DNA of 64,000 nucleotides from Lewinella sp. W8 (GTDB lineage: Bacteria > Bacteroidota > Bacteroidia > Chitinophagales > Saprospiraceae), in NCBI RefSeq assembly GCF_004375085.3, contig NZ_SNAQ03000002.1, positions 124,001 to 188,000 on the forward strand. The letters are read 5' to 3'. A model generated the notes under the pieces. It saw only the letters and a program-made list of their open reading frames with translations, was not told the DNA's origin and searched no databases. The position numbers were made by a program, and so were the translations under genes. Below, piece after piece: positions 17,200-26,392 of this stretch (positions within the stretch are counted from its first letter, which is position 1; each line of letters starts with the position of its first letter).

Positions 17200-17234
17200 C
17201 TTAACATTCAGTTAATGTCTCCAACCGACTTTTG
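17200..17234 (+). promoter_or_regulatory. PHO-box-like direct repeat plus -7 box
   Basis: CTTAACAT (17200-17207) and GTTAATGT (17211-17218) form 8-nt direct repeats with a 3-nt spacer, the 11-nt periodicity known for PhoB-type boxes. Eight nucleotides later GACTTTTG (17227-17234) matches the Bacteroidota -7 box at all fixed positions but one. The site fits activation of the PiT-like gene under phosphate limitation (inference). Confidence 0.5.
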
Positions 17235-17278
17235 CGCGCTGATGGATTAATCTTCTCCATTTCACTCAACTTCCCCCC

Positions 17279-18373
17279 ATGGACGCCACTTTTATCGTAA
17301 TGTGGACCGGCTTCATCCTGGCCGGTTATGCCGTTGTTGGTAACGATTCTATCCAGACGCTGGGTACTTATCTGACCTCCAACGAGCACCGCCCCTGGTG
17401 GGTCCTGTGGATTTTTGCCGGCTCCATCCTCACCGCTACCCTGGTGTACGGCTGGTACCACTACGGCGGAGACGTCAGCTACGCCCGCCTCATTGGTGAT
17501 CCTCCGGAGTACAGCCTGGACAACCCCAAATACCGCAACCCCATCGACAAGCCGGACTTCGGCTGGGCCTATCTACTGCCCCCACTGGTGCTTATGCTCC
17601 TGACCCGTACGGGGATTCCGGTATCCACTTCCTTTCTCATCCTGACCTTCTTCAAACCCAAGGGACTGGAGGCCATGATGATCAAGTCCGTCTCCGGTTA
17701 CTTCGTGGCCTTTTTCGTGGCCATTGCCCTGTACTTCCTGATCACCCGGACGATCGAAAAGAAGTTCATCACCCAACGGATGAACCCGGGTAATGAACGC
17801 CTCTGGACCGTCCTGCAGTGGGCCAGTACCGGCTTCCTCTGGAGTCAGTGGCTCATTCAGGATTTCGCCAACATCTACGTCTACCTCCCCCGTTCCATCA
17901 GTGGACTGGAACTCGTGGTTTCCCTCGCCATCCTACTGGGTATGCTGGCAGTGATTTTCTATCAGCGGGGCGGAGCCATCCAACAAATCGTCCGGGTAAA
18001 AACCAATACCGACGACGTGCGCTCGGCGACCATCATCGACGCCACCTTCGGTGTCCTGCTCTTCATCTTCAAGGACCTGAGCAACGTTCCGATGTCTACG
18101 ACCTGGGTCTTCCTGGGCCTGCTGGCCGGGCGGGAGATCGCCATTCGCTGGCGGCTGCAGGGCGTCCCCAACGTCGTCCCCTACGAAACGACGAGCGTGG
18201 GCGTAGTTACGGATGCCGACGAGCGGGAACGTCCACTGGGCCTGAACCGCGACGTATTCAAAATGGTGGGCATGGACCTGGCCAAGGTAACCTTCGGCCT
18301 GGTCATCAGCATTGCGCTGGTCTTCATCATGCGCTACCTGCTCAACGGTTCCTTCAGCGCCCCCATGGGGTAA
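17279..18373 (+). CDS. divergent PiT-family (inorganic phosphate transporter-like) membrane protein
   Basis: A 364-residue polytopic protein with about 8-9 hydrophobic segments. Both PiT half-repeats can be traced: first GYAVVGNDSIQTLGTYL (about 16-32), resembling the G-x-N-D-x-x-N-x-x-G-T element, with RTGIPVSTSF (about 113-122); second QWLIQDFANIYVYLP (about 194-208) with SNVPMSTTWVFLG (about 270-282), resembling the P-V-S-T-T elements. The two conserved aspartates are kept. Likely function is ion-coupled phosphate uptake, supported by the PHO-box-like site directly upstream. It is more diverged than ordinary PitA, so a different oxyanion remains possible. Confidence 0.65.
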   Translation: MDATFIVMWTGFILAGYAVVGNDSIQTLGTYLTSNEHRPWWVLWIFAGSILTATLVYGWYHYGGDVSYARLIGDPPEYSLDNPKYRNPIDKPDFGWAYLLPPLVLMLLTRTGIPVSTSFLILTFFKPKGLEAMMIKSVSGYFVAFFVAIALYFLITRTIEKKFITQRMNPGNERLWTVLQWASTGFLWSQWLIQDFANIYVYLPRSISGLELVVSLAILLGMLAVIFYQRGGAIQQIVRVKTNTDDVRSATIIDATFGVLLFIFKDLSNVPMSTTWVFLGLLAGREIAIRWRLQGVPNVVPYETTSVGVVTDADERERPLGLNRDVFKMVGMDLAKVTFGLVISIALVFIMRYLLNGSFSAPMG

Positions 18374-18415
18374 GTAAATCTGCCGTCCTTTTTCTCGCGA
18401 GAAGGGAATCAGGGA

Positions 18416-21187
18416 TCAACGCACCAGGCCAATCAGGCTCCGGTAATCGTCAAAGCGGGCGTCCTCCTGTTCCATTTCCAGTAGGTCGTCGTGGGGCACC
18501 TCCAGATACAGATCCTCCAGGAAGCCAAGGGTTTCCCGGCACCGGATTTCTACCTTCCCTTCGGCCAGTTGTTCCCAGCGCCAGTTGAAGGTATTGCGAA
18601 TCCTGGTCAGGGTTTGCTGTTGTACGACGGTAAAGTCGTCGGCGGCCGGTACCGTCTCAATCTGCGTAAAGGCCAGTTCATTTCTGGCCATCAGCAGAGC
18701 ATCGCGGATGATGTAATAGGCCGTATGTACGCAGTCCGTATCGCCCGTTCGCAAAAAGTCCGCGTAGAGGCAGAGTTGGAGATCCTTAGCGTTACGAATC
18801 AGGTTTCTGAACACGGACTTACCCCGCCACTTCAGGTCAACGACGGCAAATTCCTGCTTGCCGTCCTTGCTCCGCTCGAGCACCAGGTCCGCACGCCCGG
18901 TAATTTGTTGCCCCCCCATGGGAGCTAGTTCTCCCTCCAGCTTCATTTCCGAGCCGTGGACCTTCCAACCGTTGCGCTGAATGTAATCCACCAGCGACCA
19001 GGCCGCGTAGTGTATGGTCCGGATAAATTTAATCCGCTCGGGCTCCTGACCGTATTCGAGCAATACGGCCCCCTCGGTCGCCAGCAACCGCTCCGCATGC
19101 TGATTGATCCACGCCCCGACGTCCTCGCGGGAATAACTGCGATCATCCGCTTTGATCTGTCGTAGCAGACGTTCGATGAATAGGTGGCTGAGGTTACCCC
19201 GCAGCCGGTTCTCTGAAGCAATGGATAGTATCGGCGCTCCCTTCAGGGCCAACCGGTGTCGAAACACCCACTTGTAGGGATAATACAGCAGGTCTTCTAC
19301 GGCGGTGGGGGTCTCCATCTCCCGGGGAACGATGGGCTGATCGTCTCCGAGTTGCAGCACGGGTACGGGGGTAGCCAGCAGGTCCAAAGGCACGGGGGCG
19401 AAGGACGGTAATCGCAAACCAAACCGGTCCGAGGTGGCCTGCCCTCCCGCATCTACGTTGATGGTGATTTTTTCCAGTGCTCCGTCCGGGAAGGCCGCTT
19501 CCAGGTCTCCCCACAGCGGATGCGGCTCCATGGGGCTGCCGTCCACCCGATCCGGCACGCACAGCACCAGCTGTCGCTGCGCTACGGCCAGGGGCCGGAG
19601 GCTTTGCCAGATGGACAACTCATTGCTTTCTCCGGGACCGTTCAGGGAAATCCCCCGTTCGTTCAGGTAGGATAATTCTTCGGGATAGTGGCGACTAAAA
19701 AAGTAGTCGGATTCCGTTTCCACAAAGTCCCACCAGATCAGACCCTCGGTTGGTTCATAACCGGGAATACTGGCCGCGGAGGCGGGAGAGTAAATGACGG
19801 ACAGGGAGCCCTGTTCCTTGACCTCGAACTGGAGGGGGGCGGGCTCGTAAACCGTTCGTACCAGCCGTTCCACGCCGAGATAGTTCAGGCCCTCTTCCGG
19901 CAGGACGTCCAGCAATTCAATCGCACGTTGACACTGGGCGGCCAGGACCAGCAGGCCCGAATGGGGCTGCTGATCGTCGTAATTTTCCCGAGCCCAGTTC
20001 CCCAGGGTCAGGAACAACTTCCGAATCTCCGTTTTGGGCACCCGCTCTTCCCGCGGGTACTGGCTACGCCGAAACCAGGTTTCGTACTGCTGTCGTACGT
20101 CGCTGATCCGACCATCGGACCATCCGCGCACCTCCTTCATTTCGGTAAAAAAGCCTTCGAGCATGGCCACCCACCGCCGGCCGAACAAGCCCGGAGTATC
20201 CGCCAGGAAATAGGCGATCCGCTGCCCCAGCCGACGGTCGAGGGGTTTGGTCACCAGGCTCACGAATTCCATGATTCGCTCCACTTCGATGGGTTCCCAG
20301 AGGAAGGCGGTGATCAGCTTGAGTACCTGCAGGGTCGGGCGGGCCAGGGAGGTGGTGGGCACCCCCATACTCGGTAGTCCCTCGGCCAGCAGGGCATTGT
20401 CCAGGGTTTGGTTCCGGCGGGGCATGAGTACTCCGGGCCTCCAGTCGTTGTTGTCCCGCAAGGTCCGGGCCAGGTAAGCCGCCAGGTGGGTTTCGCGCTG
20501 GGCCCGGAGGATGATCAGGCTCCCGTCTCCCGTCAGCGGACCGGGAGCATCCTTCCCCAGCATCAGCGACCGCCAACGGCCGAGATCCGAATCCGTCGCC
20601 CCGGTAACGGGTTCGGGTAGGGGTTGCACGGAAGTTCCGGCATCCGCCAGGGCACCCAGTAACCGCCGCGTTCCGGGGGGCAGCAGATGCCGGGGTTCGT
20701 GATGGAACAGCTCGAAAGCGGGGTGCCTGGCTTCCGGGAGTACGGACAGCAGCATATTCAGGCGGTCCGCCGGACCGGCCATCAGGTTCAGGGCCAGACG
20801 GTCGTCCAGCAGCAGGGCTTCCACCTCGTGGAGCACGCGAATCCTGGTGGGAGTTTCCGCTTCCGGAGCAACGCCCAGGAGGTATCCGGCGCTGAGCAAT
20901 TCGTCTCGCCGGCTCAGTAGTTCTTCGGCGGTGGCGAAGGGGTCCGCCCGAAAGGAGTGGGCGTAGAAGGGTACGGCATCCGCCCGGGAGAGGTGTTCCT
21001 GTAGCAGCTGCCGGTACTGCTCCACGCGCAGCGCCCGCCTGTTCACCCGTGGGGTACCCAGCGCGTAGAATTGTTCCAGCCAGGCCAGCAGGCCATCGGG
21101 ATCCATTAAATGTTGGTCCATGCTCGCCGCCGGAGGGCTGCCGAGCTGATGTTGGTCCGCAAAAGAAAGACCCAGAAAAATTGTCAT
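18416..21187 (-). CDS. AddB/RexB-like PD-(D/E)XK nuclease family protein
   Basis: A 923-residue protein. The C-terminal third carries a RecB-type nuclease core: GRADLVLERSKDG (about residue 760) and VVDLKWRGK (about 780) provide the acidic residues and lysine of the PD-(D/E)XK motif, preceded by the LSHLFIERLL helix. The N-terminal part (for example DGLLAWLEQFYAL, FYAHSFRADPFATAEELLSRRDEL) follows the helicase-like half of AddB proteins, but no Walker A motif is visible. Expected role: recombination or repair nuclease subunit; no AddA partner is in the window. I use the ATG at 21187 (MTIFLGLSFADQH), which matches the short beta-strand start of such proteins. Confidence 0.75.
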   Translation of the reverse strand: MTIFLGLSFADQHQLGSPPAASMDQHLMDPDGLLAWLEQFYALGTPRVNRRALRVEQYRQLLQEHLSRADAVPFYAHSFRADPFATAEELLSRRDELLSAGYLLGVAPEAETPTRIRVLHEVEALLLDDRLALNLMAGPADRLNMLLSVLPEARHPAFELFHHEPRHLLPPGTRRLLGALADAGTSVQPLPEPVTGATDSDLGRWRSLMLGKDAPGPLTGDGSLIILRAQRETHLAAYLARTLRDNNDWRPGVLMPRRNQTLDNALLAEGLPSMGVPTTSLARPTLQVLKLITAFLWEPIEVERIMEFVSLVTKPLDRRLGQRIAYFLADTPGLFGRRWVAMLEGFFTEMKEVRGWSDGRISDVRQQYETWFRRSQYPREERVPKTEIRKLFLTLGNWARENYDDQQPHSGLLVLAAQCQRAIELLDVLPEEGLNYLGVERLVRTVYEPAPLQFEVKEQGSLSVIYSPASAASIPGYEPTEGLIWWDFVETESDYFFSRHYPEELSYLNERGISLNGPGESNELSIWQSLRPLAVAQRQLVLCVPDRVDGSPMEPHPLWGDLEAAFPDGALEKITINVDAGGQATSDRFGLRLPSFAPVPLDLLATPVPVLQLGDDQPIVPREMETPTAVEDLLYYPYKWVFRHRLALKGAPILSIASENRLRGNLSHLFIERLLRQIKADDRSYSREDVGAWINQHAERLLATEGAVLLEYGQEPERIKFIRTIHYAAWSLVDYIQRNGWKVHGSEMKLEGELAPMGGQQITGRADLVLERSKDGKQEFAVVDLKWRGKSVFRNLIRNAKDLQLCLYADFLRTGDTDCVHTAYYIIRDALLMARNELAFTQIETVPAADDFTVVQQQTLTRIRNTFNWRWEQLAEGKVEIRCRETLGFLEDLYLEVPHDDLLEMEQEDARFDDYRSLIGLVR

Positions 21188-21214
21188 AGGGAAGAAAGGT
21201 GTACCGGAGTGAAA

Positions 21215-21595
21215 TTACCCTCCCATGGCGGCTTTCATCCTTCCGAGCTGCTTTTCCCAGAGGGCACGCTGGTCATCGACTTCATCGTCGTCGGCAAAGT
21301 CCGTGACGTGAACGATGGTTTCCCCCGTAACCGGGCTCTTTCCAATGCTGAACTCCAGGTATTCATCCTCGTCATCGGCATCCTCCCACGCAAAACGTAC
21401 CATTTCGGGTTCCTTGTCTTCAATCAGCTCGGCAATCTCGGCGGCACCGTTCCAGACGAAGGTATAGGTCTGGTCATTGATGTCCACTTCATCACAAAAC
21501 CAACGGGTAAGGCAGGCCGGATCCGTAAGGAACTGGTAGATAATGCTGGGCGAAGCCCGGAAGATGAACTCGGATGTAAACTTAACGCGTTCCAT
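21215..21595 (-). CDS. START-like (SRPBCC) domain protein
   Basis: Starting at 21595 (MERVKFTSEFIFRASPSI), the 126-residue protein has the helix-grip pattern of START/SRPBCC proteins: an opening strand, SPSIIYQFLTDPACLTRWFCDEV, then successive strands and a long C-terminal helix DDQRALWEKQLGRMKAAMGG. It is notably acidic. The same short form is frequent in Bacteroidota next to housekeeping genes. Ligand and role are unknown. It lies 27 bp upstream of the AddB-like gene on the same strand and is divergent from rpoD. Confidence 0.8.
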   Translation of the reverse strand: MERVKFTSEFIFRASPSIIYQFLTDPACLTRWFCDEVDINDQTYTFVWNGAAEIAELIEDKEPEMVRFAWEDADDEDEYLEFSIGKSPVTGETIVHVTDFADDDEVDDQRALWEKQLGRMKAAMGG

Positions 21596-21730
21596 ATCAG
21601 TGCATTGGGGGGAGATGTGGGCGGCCAATTAAGGTAAATATGTTGAGACTACCAAAAAACATTTCTTCGCAAACCTATTGTTGCGTTATAGTGTTCCATA
21701 AACTACAATGGCGATTCTCCCCTTAAACTC

Positions 21731-21761
21731 TTGATTCCTAAGGGAAATAACCTTAATTTTG
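21731..21761 (+). promoter_or_regulatory. consensus Bacteroidota promoter of rpoD
   Basis: TTG (21731-21733), 20-bp spacer, TAATTTTG (21754-21761): both elements and spacing match the -33/-7 consensus. Predicted leader is about 20-25 nt before the ATG at 21790. Confidence 0.7.
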
Positions 21762-21789
21762 CGCCCGCTTTTCAAAACGTTCCTCCTGT

Positions 21790-22659
21790 ATGAGACAACT
21801 TAAGATTACCAAGTCGATAACCAACCGTGAGAGTCAATCGCTCGAGAAATACCTGCAAGAAATCGGCAAGGTCGATCTGTTGACTCCGGAGGAGGAAGTT
21901 GATCTGGCCAAGCGCATCAAACAGGGAGACCAGATCGCCCTGGAAAAACTGACCAAAGCCAACCTGCGCTTCGTTGTTTCCGTGGCCAAGCAGTACCAGA
22001 ACCAGGGCCTCAGTCTGTCCGATTTGATCAACGAGGGTAACCTCGGTCTCATCAAGGCCGCCCAGCGTTTTGACGAGACGCGGGGCTTCAAATTCATCTC
22101 CTACGCCGTATGGTGGATTCGCCAGTCCATCCTCCAGGCATTGGCCGAGCAATCCCGGATCGTTCGCCTTCCCCTGAACAAGGTGGGCTCCCTCAATAAA
22201 ATCAACAAGGCCTTCTCCATGCTGGAGCAGACCTTCGAACGCGAACCCAGCAGTGAGGAACTCGCCGAGCAGCTGGACATCGCCGCCGAAGAAGTGGAAA
22301 CCACCCTCGGCGTGGCGGCCCGCCACGTGAGCATGGACGCTCCCTTCGTGGAAGGGGAAGACAACAGTCTGCTCGACGTGCTCGCCAACACGGCCACGCC
22401 CGGCACCGACTCCGCCCTGGAGTACAAAGAATCCCTCCGCCGCGAGATTGACCGCAGCCTCGGCACCCTCACCGAGCGGCAGTGCGACGTCATCAAGCTC
22501 TACTACGGCATCGGCGTGGAACACCCCATGAGCCTGGAAGACATCGGGGAAAAGTTCGGCCTGACGCGGGAGCGCGTACGTCAGATCAAGGACAAGGCCA
22601 TCAACAAACTCCGCAGCGCCAACCGTTCCAAACTGCTGAAGAACTACCTCGGTAGCTAA
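21790..22659 (+). CDS. rpoD: primary RNA polymerase sigma factor (RpoD/SigA)
   Basis: The Bacteroidota housekeeping sigma factor, which recognises the -33/-7 promoters seen in this window. The 289-residue product begins [18 protein letters not shown], typical of the phylum's short RpoD without the large region 1.1. Region 1.2/2 ([48 protein letters not shown]), region 3 and region 4 ([36 protein letters not shown]) are intact. It has its own consensus promoter. Confidence 0.96.
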   Translation: MRQLKITKSITNRESQSLEKYLQEIGKVDLLTPEEEVDLAKRIKQGDQIALEKLTKANLRFVVSVAKQYQNQGLSLSDLINEGNLGLIKAAQRFDETRGFKFISYAVWWIRQSILQALAEQSRIVRLPLNKVGSLNKINKAFSMLEQTFEREPSSEELAEQLDIAAEEVETTLGVAARHVSMDAPFVEGEDNSLLDVLANTATPGTDSALEYKESLRREIDRSLGTLTERQCDVIKLYYGIGVEHPMSLEDIGEKFGLTRERVRQIKDKAINKLRSANRSKLLKNYLGS

Positions 22660-22754
22660 CCAAAATATTTTTCCCTCCGGACGCCTTCCCGTCCGGGCCC
22701 ACAGCGCTCTTCGACCCCGGTTGGAGGGCGCTGTTGAATTTTACCCCCAAGCGC

Positions 22755-23291
22755 ATGCCCTACCGCAAGAAAACCATGGTGGAACTGAACCGCCTCAGTC
22801 CCCGGGAGTACGCCCAGACGGAAAAGATTCCCGTGGCGCTCCTGCTCAACGACATCCGTTCGGCCAACAACGTGGGCAGCATCTTCCGGACGGCCGACTG
22901 CTTTGCGCTCCGGCATCTCTACCTGTGTGGCATCACGGCCACCCCACCCCACCGGGACATCCTGAAGACCGCACTGGGGGCCAGCAGTACCGTCTCGTGG
23001 TCCCATCACGACGACGCCGTCGCCCTGGTGCAGGAGTTGCGGGGCGACGGCGCGCAGGTGCATTGCCTGGAACAAACGGAGCAAAGTATCCGGTTACGGG
23101 ATTTCGCGCCCGCGGGCGCGCAGCCACTCGTCATCGTCGTCGGTAACGAGGTCAACGGCGTCCAGCAGGCCATCCTTGACGCCGCCGACGGCGCCATCGA
23201 GATAGAACAGTTCGGCACCAAGCACAGCCTCAACGTGGCGGTCGCCACGGGACTGCTGGTGTACGAGCTCAGTCGGAAATTAAGGATGTAG
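22755..23291 (+). CDS. TrmH/SpoU-family RNA 2'-O-methyltransferase
   Basis: A SPOUT-class enzyme that moves a methyl group from S-adenosylmethionine to a ribose in tRNA or rRNA. From the ATG at 22755 the 178-residue protein carries motif 1 NDIRSANNVGSIFRTAD, motif 2 VIVVGNEVNGVQ and motif 3 HSLNVAVATGLLVYE, all intact. A TTG seven codons upstream could also start. The exact target nucleotide cannot be told. One dispersed-repeat core (23053-23061) falls in the stretch coding GDGAQVHC. About 95 bp downstream of rpoD. Confidence 0.88.
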   Translation: MPYRKKTMVELNRLSPREYAQTEKIPVALLLNDIRSANNVGSIFRTADCFALRHLYLCGITATPPHRDILKTALGASSTVSWSHHDDAVALVQELRGDGAQVHCLEQTEQSIRLRDFAPAGAQPLVIVVGNEVNGVQQAILDAADGAIEIEQFGTKHSLNVAVATGLLVYELSRKLRM

Positions 23292-23468
23292 TCGGGCTAG
23301 TTTCCGCAGCCGGTTCTCTGAGCAGTATTAACGTGAGGTTTCATCGGCGATTCCTGCGGAATCGCGACAAATCAGTAATGCAAACCATAGCGGCAGGAAA
23401 TTTCCTACCGCTACAAGATTGCCAAATGATTCATTCACGGAACAGCCAGCGACTGGTGGCCCAGGGCA

Positions 23469-24041
23469 TCAGCTTCCCGAAGCGGGAACAATCAGTACCT
23501 GCAGGTCGATGCCGCTGGTCAGGTCCACGTTGTTGTTGGCGGACCCGAGCAGGGAATAGCCGCCTTCGGTCAGGCTCTGTCCGGGAGAATTGCAGAAGCT
23601 ACTACCGTCGATAAGGAATACGGGGTAGTTGGCTTCCGCCGTACCGCATTCCGTTTCCGCCTGCCCGTAGAAGATCTTGTTGCCGGGCACGATGCCACTG
23701 AAGGCAAAGGCCTGATTGCCCTGCTGACAGGTGTAGCCGAAGCCCCCCTCAATGTCCATCCACTTGATCCCGCTCTGGTTATCGGTGCCGATCAGCTCCA
23801 GTTCCACCGTTTCGTTGGTGGCCATGGAGATCGTTTGTCCGGGCGTGGTGATGAGGGAAATGGAACTGGCGATGCCCCCCGGCGTCACGCTGGTCGTGGT
23901 GACCTGCCAGTAGACTTCCGGGAAGGAAGTGTCGGAGAAATCAATCTCCACCACACCGGGGTCGTCGCAGGGGTCGCAGGCCATGGAGAGGAAGACCAGA
24001 AAGGCACCAAGGAGGGAGAATACTTTTGTGTTCGTGTTCAT
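23469..24041 (-). CDS. lipoprotein of unknown function
   Basis: From the ATG at 24041 (MNTNTKVFSLLGAFLVFL) the 190-residue product has a lipoprotein signal with lipobox FLSMAC and the mature N-terminus CDPCDDPGVVEIDF. The rest is a soluble beta-rich region with four further cysteines (including FGYTCQQG, QAETECGTAE, SFCNSPGQ), suggesting disulfides in the envelope. No family was recognised. The neighbouring gene at 24201 is also a lipoprotein on the same strand but has its own terminator. Confidence 0.65.
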   Translation of the reverse strand: MNTNTKVFSLLGAFLVFLSMACDPCDDPGVVEIDFSDTSFPEVYWQVTTTSVTPGGIASSISLITTPGQTISMATNETVELELIGTDNQSGIKWMDIEGGFGYTCQQGNQAFAFSGIVPGNKIFYGQAETECGTAEANYPVFLIDGSSFCNSPGQSLTEGGYSLLGSANNNVDLTSGIDLQVLIVPASGS

Positions 24042-24136
24042 GGGATAAGGGTTTTGCGCGGCATTACCGCTATTTGCTCCTTTATCCACTGAATCCGGGC
24101 CTTGTTACAACGCAAGACAGCCTTACTTAAAAAGAT

Positions 24137-24171
24137 GCTGTCGTTTTTGGGCTAAGCCCGAAAACGACAGC
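24137..24171 (-). terminator. strong intrinsic terminator after the 24201 lipoprotein
   Basis: Arms GCTGTCGTTTTTGGGC (24137-24152) and its near-complement (24156-24171, one mismatch) around a 3-nt loop; on the minus strand followed by ATCTTTTT. It ends the transcript of the 24201-24773 gene. Confidence 0.75.
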
Positions 24172-24200
24172 GATCAAAAAATTATGTTACCTGACTGAAT

Positions 24201-24773
24201 CTACCGGATGCTTACCTGACCAGCCGTGAGTGGCAGGACAGCAAACTGGGCGTTGGCGTAGACATCACAACTTCCAGGTACTGAGTAGGTGAAGCTAATG
24301 GCGTCCGGATCATCATTAGCCGAAGTACCGTTGTCCCAAACCGAAGTAACCACTCGCGTGCCAACCTGATAAGGTCCCTCAGCGGGACCCTTTTTGATCA
24401 CTCCGCCAATGATGGCACGGTTACCGTCAACGATCAGGCAGTCTACGTCAACGTGGACTCCTCCATTACCACTGGAGAACTGGTCATGGTACTGCCCCTT
24501 CACCGTTCCGTCAGCGTGCATGAGGGCGATCAGGGAGAAGTTGGCATCGCAACCTTGCGGTTGACCCAGTGCCTCACAGGCATCCGGACTGCCAACGGAT
24601 ACCCGGTGAATGATCCTACCGCTCTTCTCCAAAGAGTTGAGCTCGGTGACTTCATCATGAGTACCGACGGGAATGAGGGCCTCTTTCTCGCAACTGGTCA
24701 TGGCGGCCCCGAGACATAGGGTGGCAAGGACGGGAAGGCAGAGGGATAAAAACTGTTTCAAAGAAGAATTCAT
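24201..24773 (-). CDS. lipoprotein of unknown function
   Basis: The 190-residue product starts MNSSLKQFLSLCLPVLATL and has a lipobox ending AMTSC, then CEKEALIPVG. The mature part includes SVGSPDACEALGQPQGC, GQYHDQFSSGNGGVHVDVD and ends in beta-strands with VPGSCDVYANAQ; four cysteines could pair. No domain was recognised; an envelope or surface-exposed role is inferred only from the signal. A strong terminator follows. Confidence 0.65.
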   Translation of the reverse strand: MNSSLKQFLSLCLPVLATLCLGAAMTSCEKEALIPVGTHDEVTELNSLEKSGRIIHRVSVGSPDACEALGQPQGCDANFSLIALMHADGTVKGQYHDQFSSGNGGVHVDVDCLIVDGNRAIIGGVIKKGPAEGPYQVGTRVVTSVWDNGTSANDDPDAISFTYSVPGSCDVYANAQFAVLPLTAGQVSIR

Positions 24774-25000
24774 AGCAATACTAGTTTAGAAAATCCAATC
24801 CCCTCCTACCCTGGAAACACCACCAGATAGGAATCAAACAGCCTTGTTGGAGCATCTTAAGAGTATGTAGAGGGATGTATCGAGAAGAAGTTAGTGCCCC
24901 CATCAAACACTGGCCAAGGAAATTTTCGGAAAACCCGTAGTTCCCGCATAAAATCAGGTAATTTCACCTACAAGCTACTCACAATCAGAGACCTAAAACA

Positions 25001-25420
25001 CTACCCTCCTGTTTCTTCTACCTTATCGCTAAAGAAAAAATTCTGTCCTTTCCACCGATCATTCGGCTTGTAAAGCACAAAGACGAACCGAAAAGGTTGG
25101 CGTTCAAATCTTACGAGGCAGGTTATTTTTCGGTAGTGCTTCCCTAGTTCGTCAGTCCTGATCATTTCGTATCCGAAGTACTGCCCAGAGTACCCTTCTG
25201 AGAAATAATTCTCGCAATTAGCCTTGAGTTTTTCCAGGTCCTCCCCGATACTTTGGGTCCATCGGTTATCCGGAAAATAGAAATCAATGGCGCTGGAAAT
25301 ATTTTGGTCCTCATAGACCTTAAAAAATCTTTCCACGATACTCTGAGGAGTGTCCTGGGCACTCAGCGAAGTTCCAAAAATCAATAGCACCGGGATTATT
25401 ACATTGCGATAAAACTGCAT
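25001..25420 (-). CDS. small secreted protein, NTF2-like/DUF3887-type
   Basis: A 139-residue protein with a signal peptide (MQFYRNVIIPVLLIFGTSLSAQ) and a mature domain beginning TPQSIVERFFKVYEDQNISSAIDFYF, the helix-pair opening common in NTF2-like/DUF3887-type proteins, followed by alternating strands (YFGYEMIRTDELGKHY, KITCLVRFERQPFRFVFVLY). The fold call is inference from pattern. Periplasmic location is likely; function is unknown. It lies between the lipoprotein 24201 and the PP2C gene, all on minus. Confidence 0.6.
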   Translation of the reverse strand: MQFYRNVIIPVLLIFGTSLSAQDTPQSIVERFFKVYEDQNISSAIDFYFPDNRWTQSIGEDLEKLKANCENYFSEGYSGQYFGYEMIRTDELGKHYRKITCLVRFERQPFRFVFVLYKPNDRWKGQNFFFSDKVEETGG

Positions 25421-25456
25421 ATTCTTGGTTCTTTAATGATCAAGTCGTGGATTAAA

Positions 25457-26200
25457 TTAATCCCCCAGCAACAACCGCACAATCGTCAGATCATCCGTGG
25501 GCTTAAGCCCGTGGGTTTCTTCCAGCATCAGCAGCTTTCGGCGCAGCATGAAGGCATCCACCTCTTCCTCCCGGTCTTCGAGCAGGTAGCGGATGATCTC
25601 CTCCTCCCCGATGGGCGGAAAGGATTCCGGACTGGTCAGGCGAAAGGTGTGCAGGCCATCGGTGGCCAGACTGAAATCGGTGATGTCTTCGGCGGAGAAA
25701 TACTGTTGCTGCCGGGGCCACCACTCCTCGAAGGGCTCGTCGAGGTGATAGCCGAGGTAATCCGGTTGGTTATCCTGATCGACCTCGGTGATCTCGCCGT
25801 TGACGGCGACGAGGCCGTCGCCCACCACGATGATCTCCCCCGTCCGTTGTTTGACGTCCACGACGGCCAGGACCAGGGTAGTCAGTAATTCGTACCGCCC
25901 AATGTCCAGCAAAGCCTTCTGGTCCCGCAGCGTGGTAAATAACTGCCGCACCGTATCCTTCAGCAGTTCCTGCACGCCCGGCGTGCGGCGCTCAGCGAAG
26001 GTGCGCAGATTGGTTTGCCGGGCAATCTTGCGCAGTATTTTGGTGATCAGGCCGGCGGCAAAATGACTTTCCTGCCCCGATGAGCATCCGTCCATGACGG
26101 CCAGTAAGTAATGTTCCGGCGTAAGTTCTTCGGCCACCAGGGCGTCTTCGTTATGGTCGGTGTGGTGGGTCCCGATCTGGGAGTGGGTGATTAATTGCAC
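25457..26200 (-). CDS. PP2C-family protein serine/threonine phosphatase
   Basis: A PPM-type phosphatase removing phosphate from Ser/Thr through two metal ions. Motifs in order: HNEDA, LLAVMDGCSSG (metal-binding Asp-Gly), VVGDGLVAV, SLATDGLHTF and PTDDLTIVRL, so the metal ligands are intact. I choose a GTG at 26200, which gives VQLITHSQIGTHH as N-terminus like related proteins; the frame is open to an ATG at 26305, but that extension is not domain-like and carries a GCACCTGCG repeat (26250-26258). No kinase partner is nearby. Confidence 0.8.
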   Translation of the reverse strand: MQLITHSQIGTHHTDHNEDALVAEELTPEHYLLAVMDGCSSGQESHFAAGLITKILRKIARQTNLRTFAERRTPGVQELLKDTVRQLFTTLRDQKALLDIGRYELLTTLVLAVVDVKQRTGEIIVVGDGLVAVNGEITEVDQDNQPDYLGYHLDEPFEEWWPRQQQYFSAEDITDFSLATDGLHTFRLTSPESFPPIGEEEIIRYLLEDREEEVDAFMLRRKLLMLEETHGLKPTDDLTIVRLLLGD

Positions 26201-26392
26201 GGAACAAAAATAGTCCGTAGCGGATATTATGGCCACACCGATATCCCCGGCACCTGCGTCAGCCAATATTCTTATTCCGCCTGGTGACATCTTCCATTGT
26301 CTCACGCCCTCGAAGTCACCGAAATATGTCCCGTGCGGGAGGACGATTTAGCGAATCAGCGAGTACCTTTATCAGCCTAAAACAATCTAGCG

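Larger units (their letters stand above)
16957..17278. other. 322-bp intergenic region with dispersed repeat, nested hairpins and PHO-box-like site
   Basis: Holds a minus-strand copy of the dispersed GCACCTGCG repeat (17010-17051), a nested inverted repeat (17104-17144; outer arms CCACCCGGC/GCCGGGTGG, inner GGCAC/GTGCC and GGCC/GGCC), and the regulatory site at 17200-17218. No gene was recognised. Confidence 0.6.

Noticed and set aside
17818-18588. 256-residue plus-strand ORF overlapping the PiT-like gene and the AddB-like gene
   Set aside because: Out-of-frame reading of two better-supported genes; Pro/Arg/His-rich without features.
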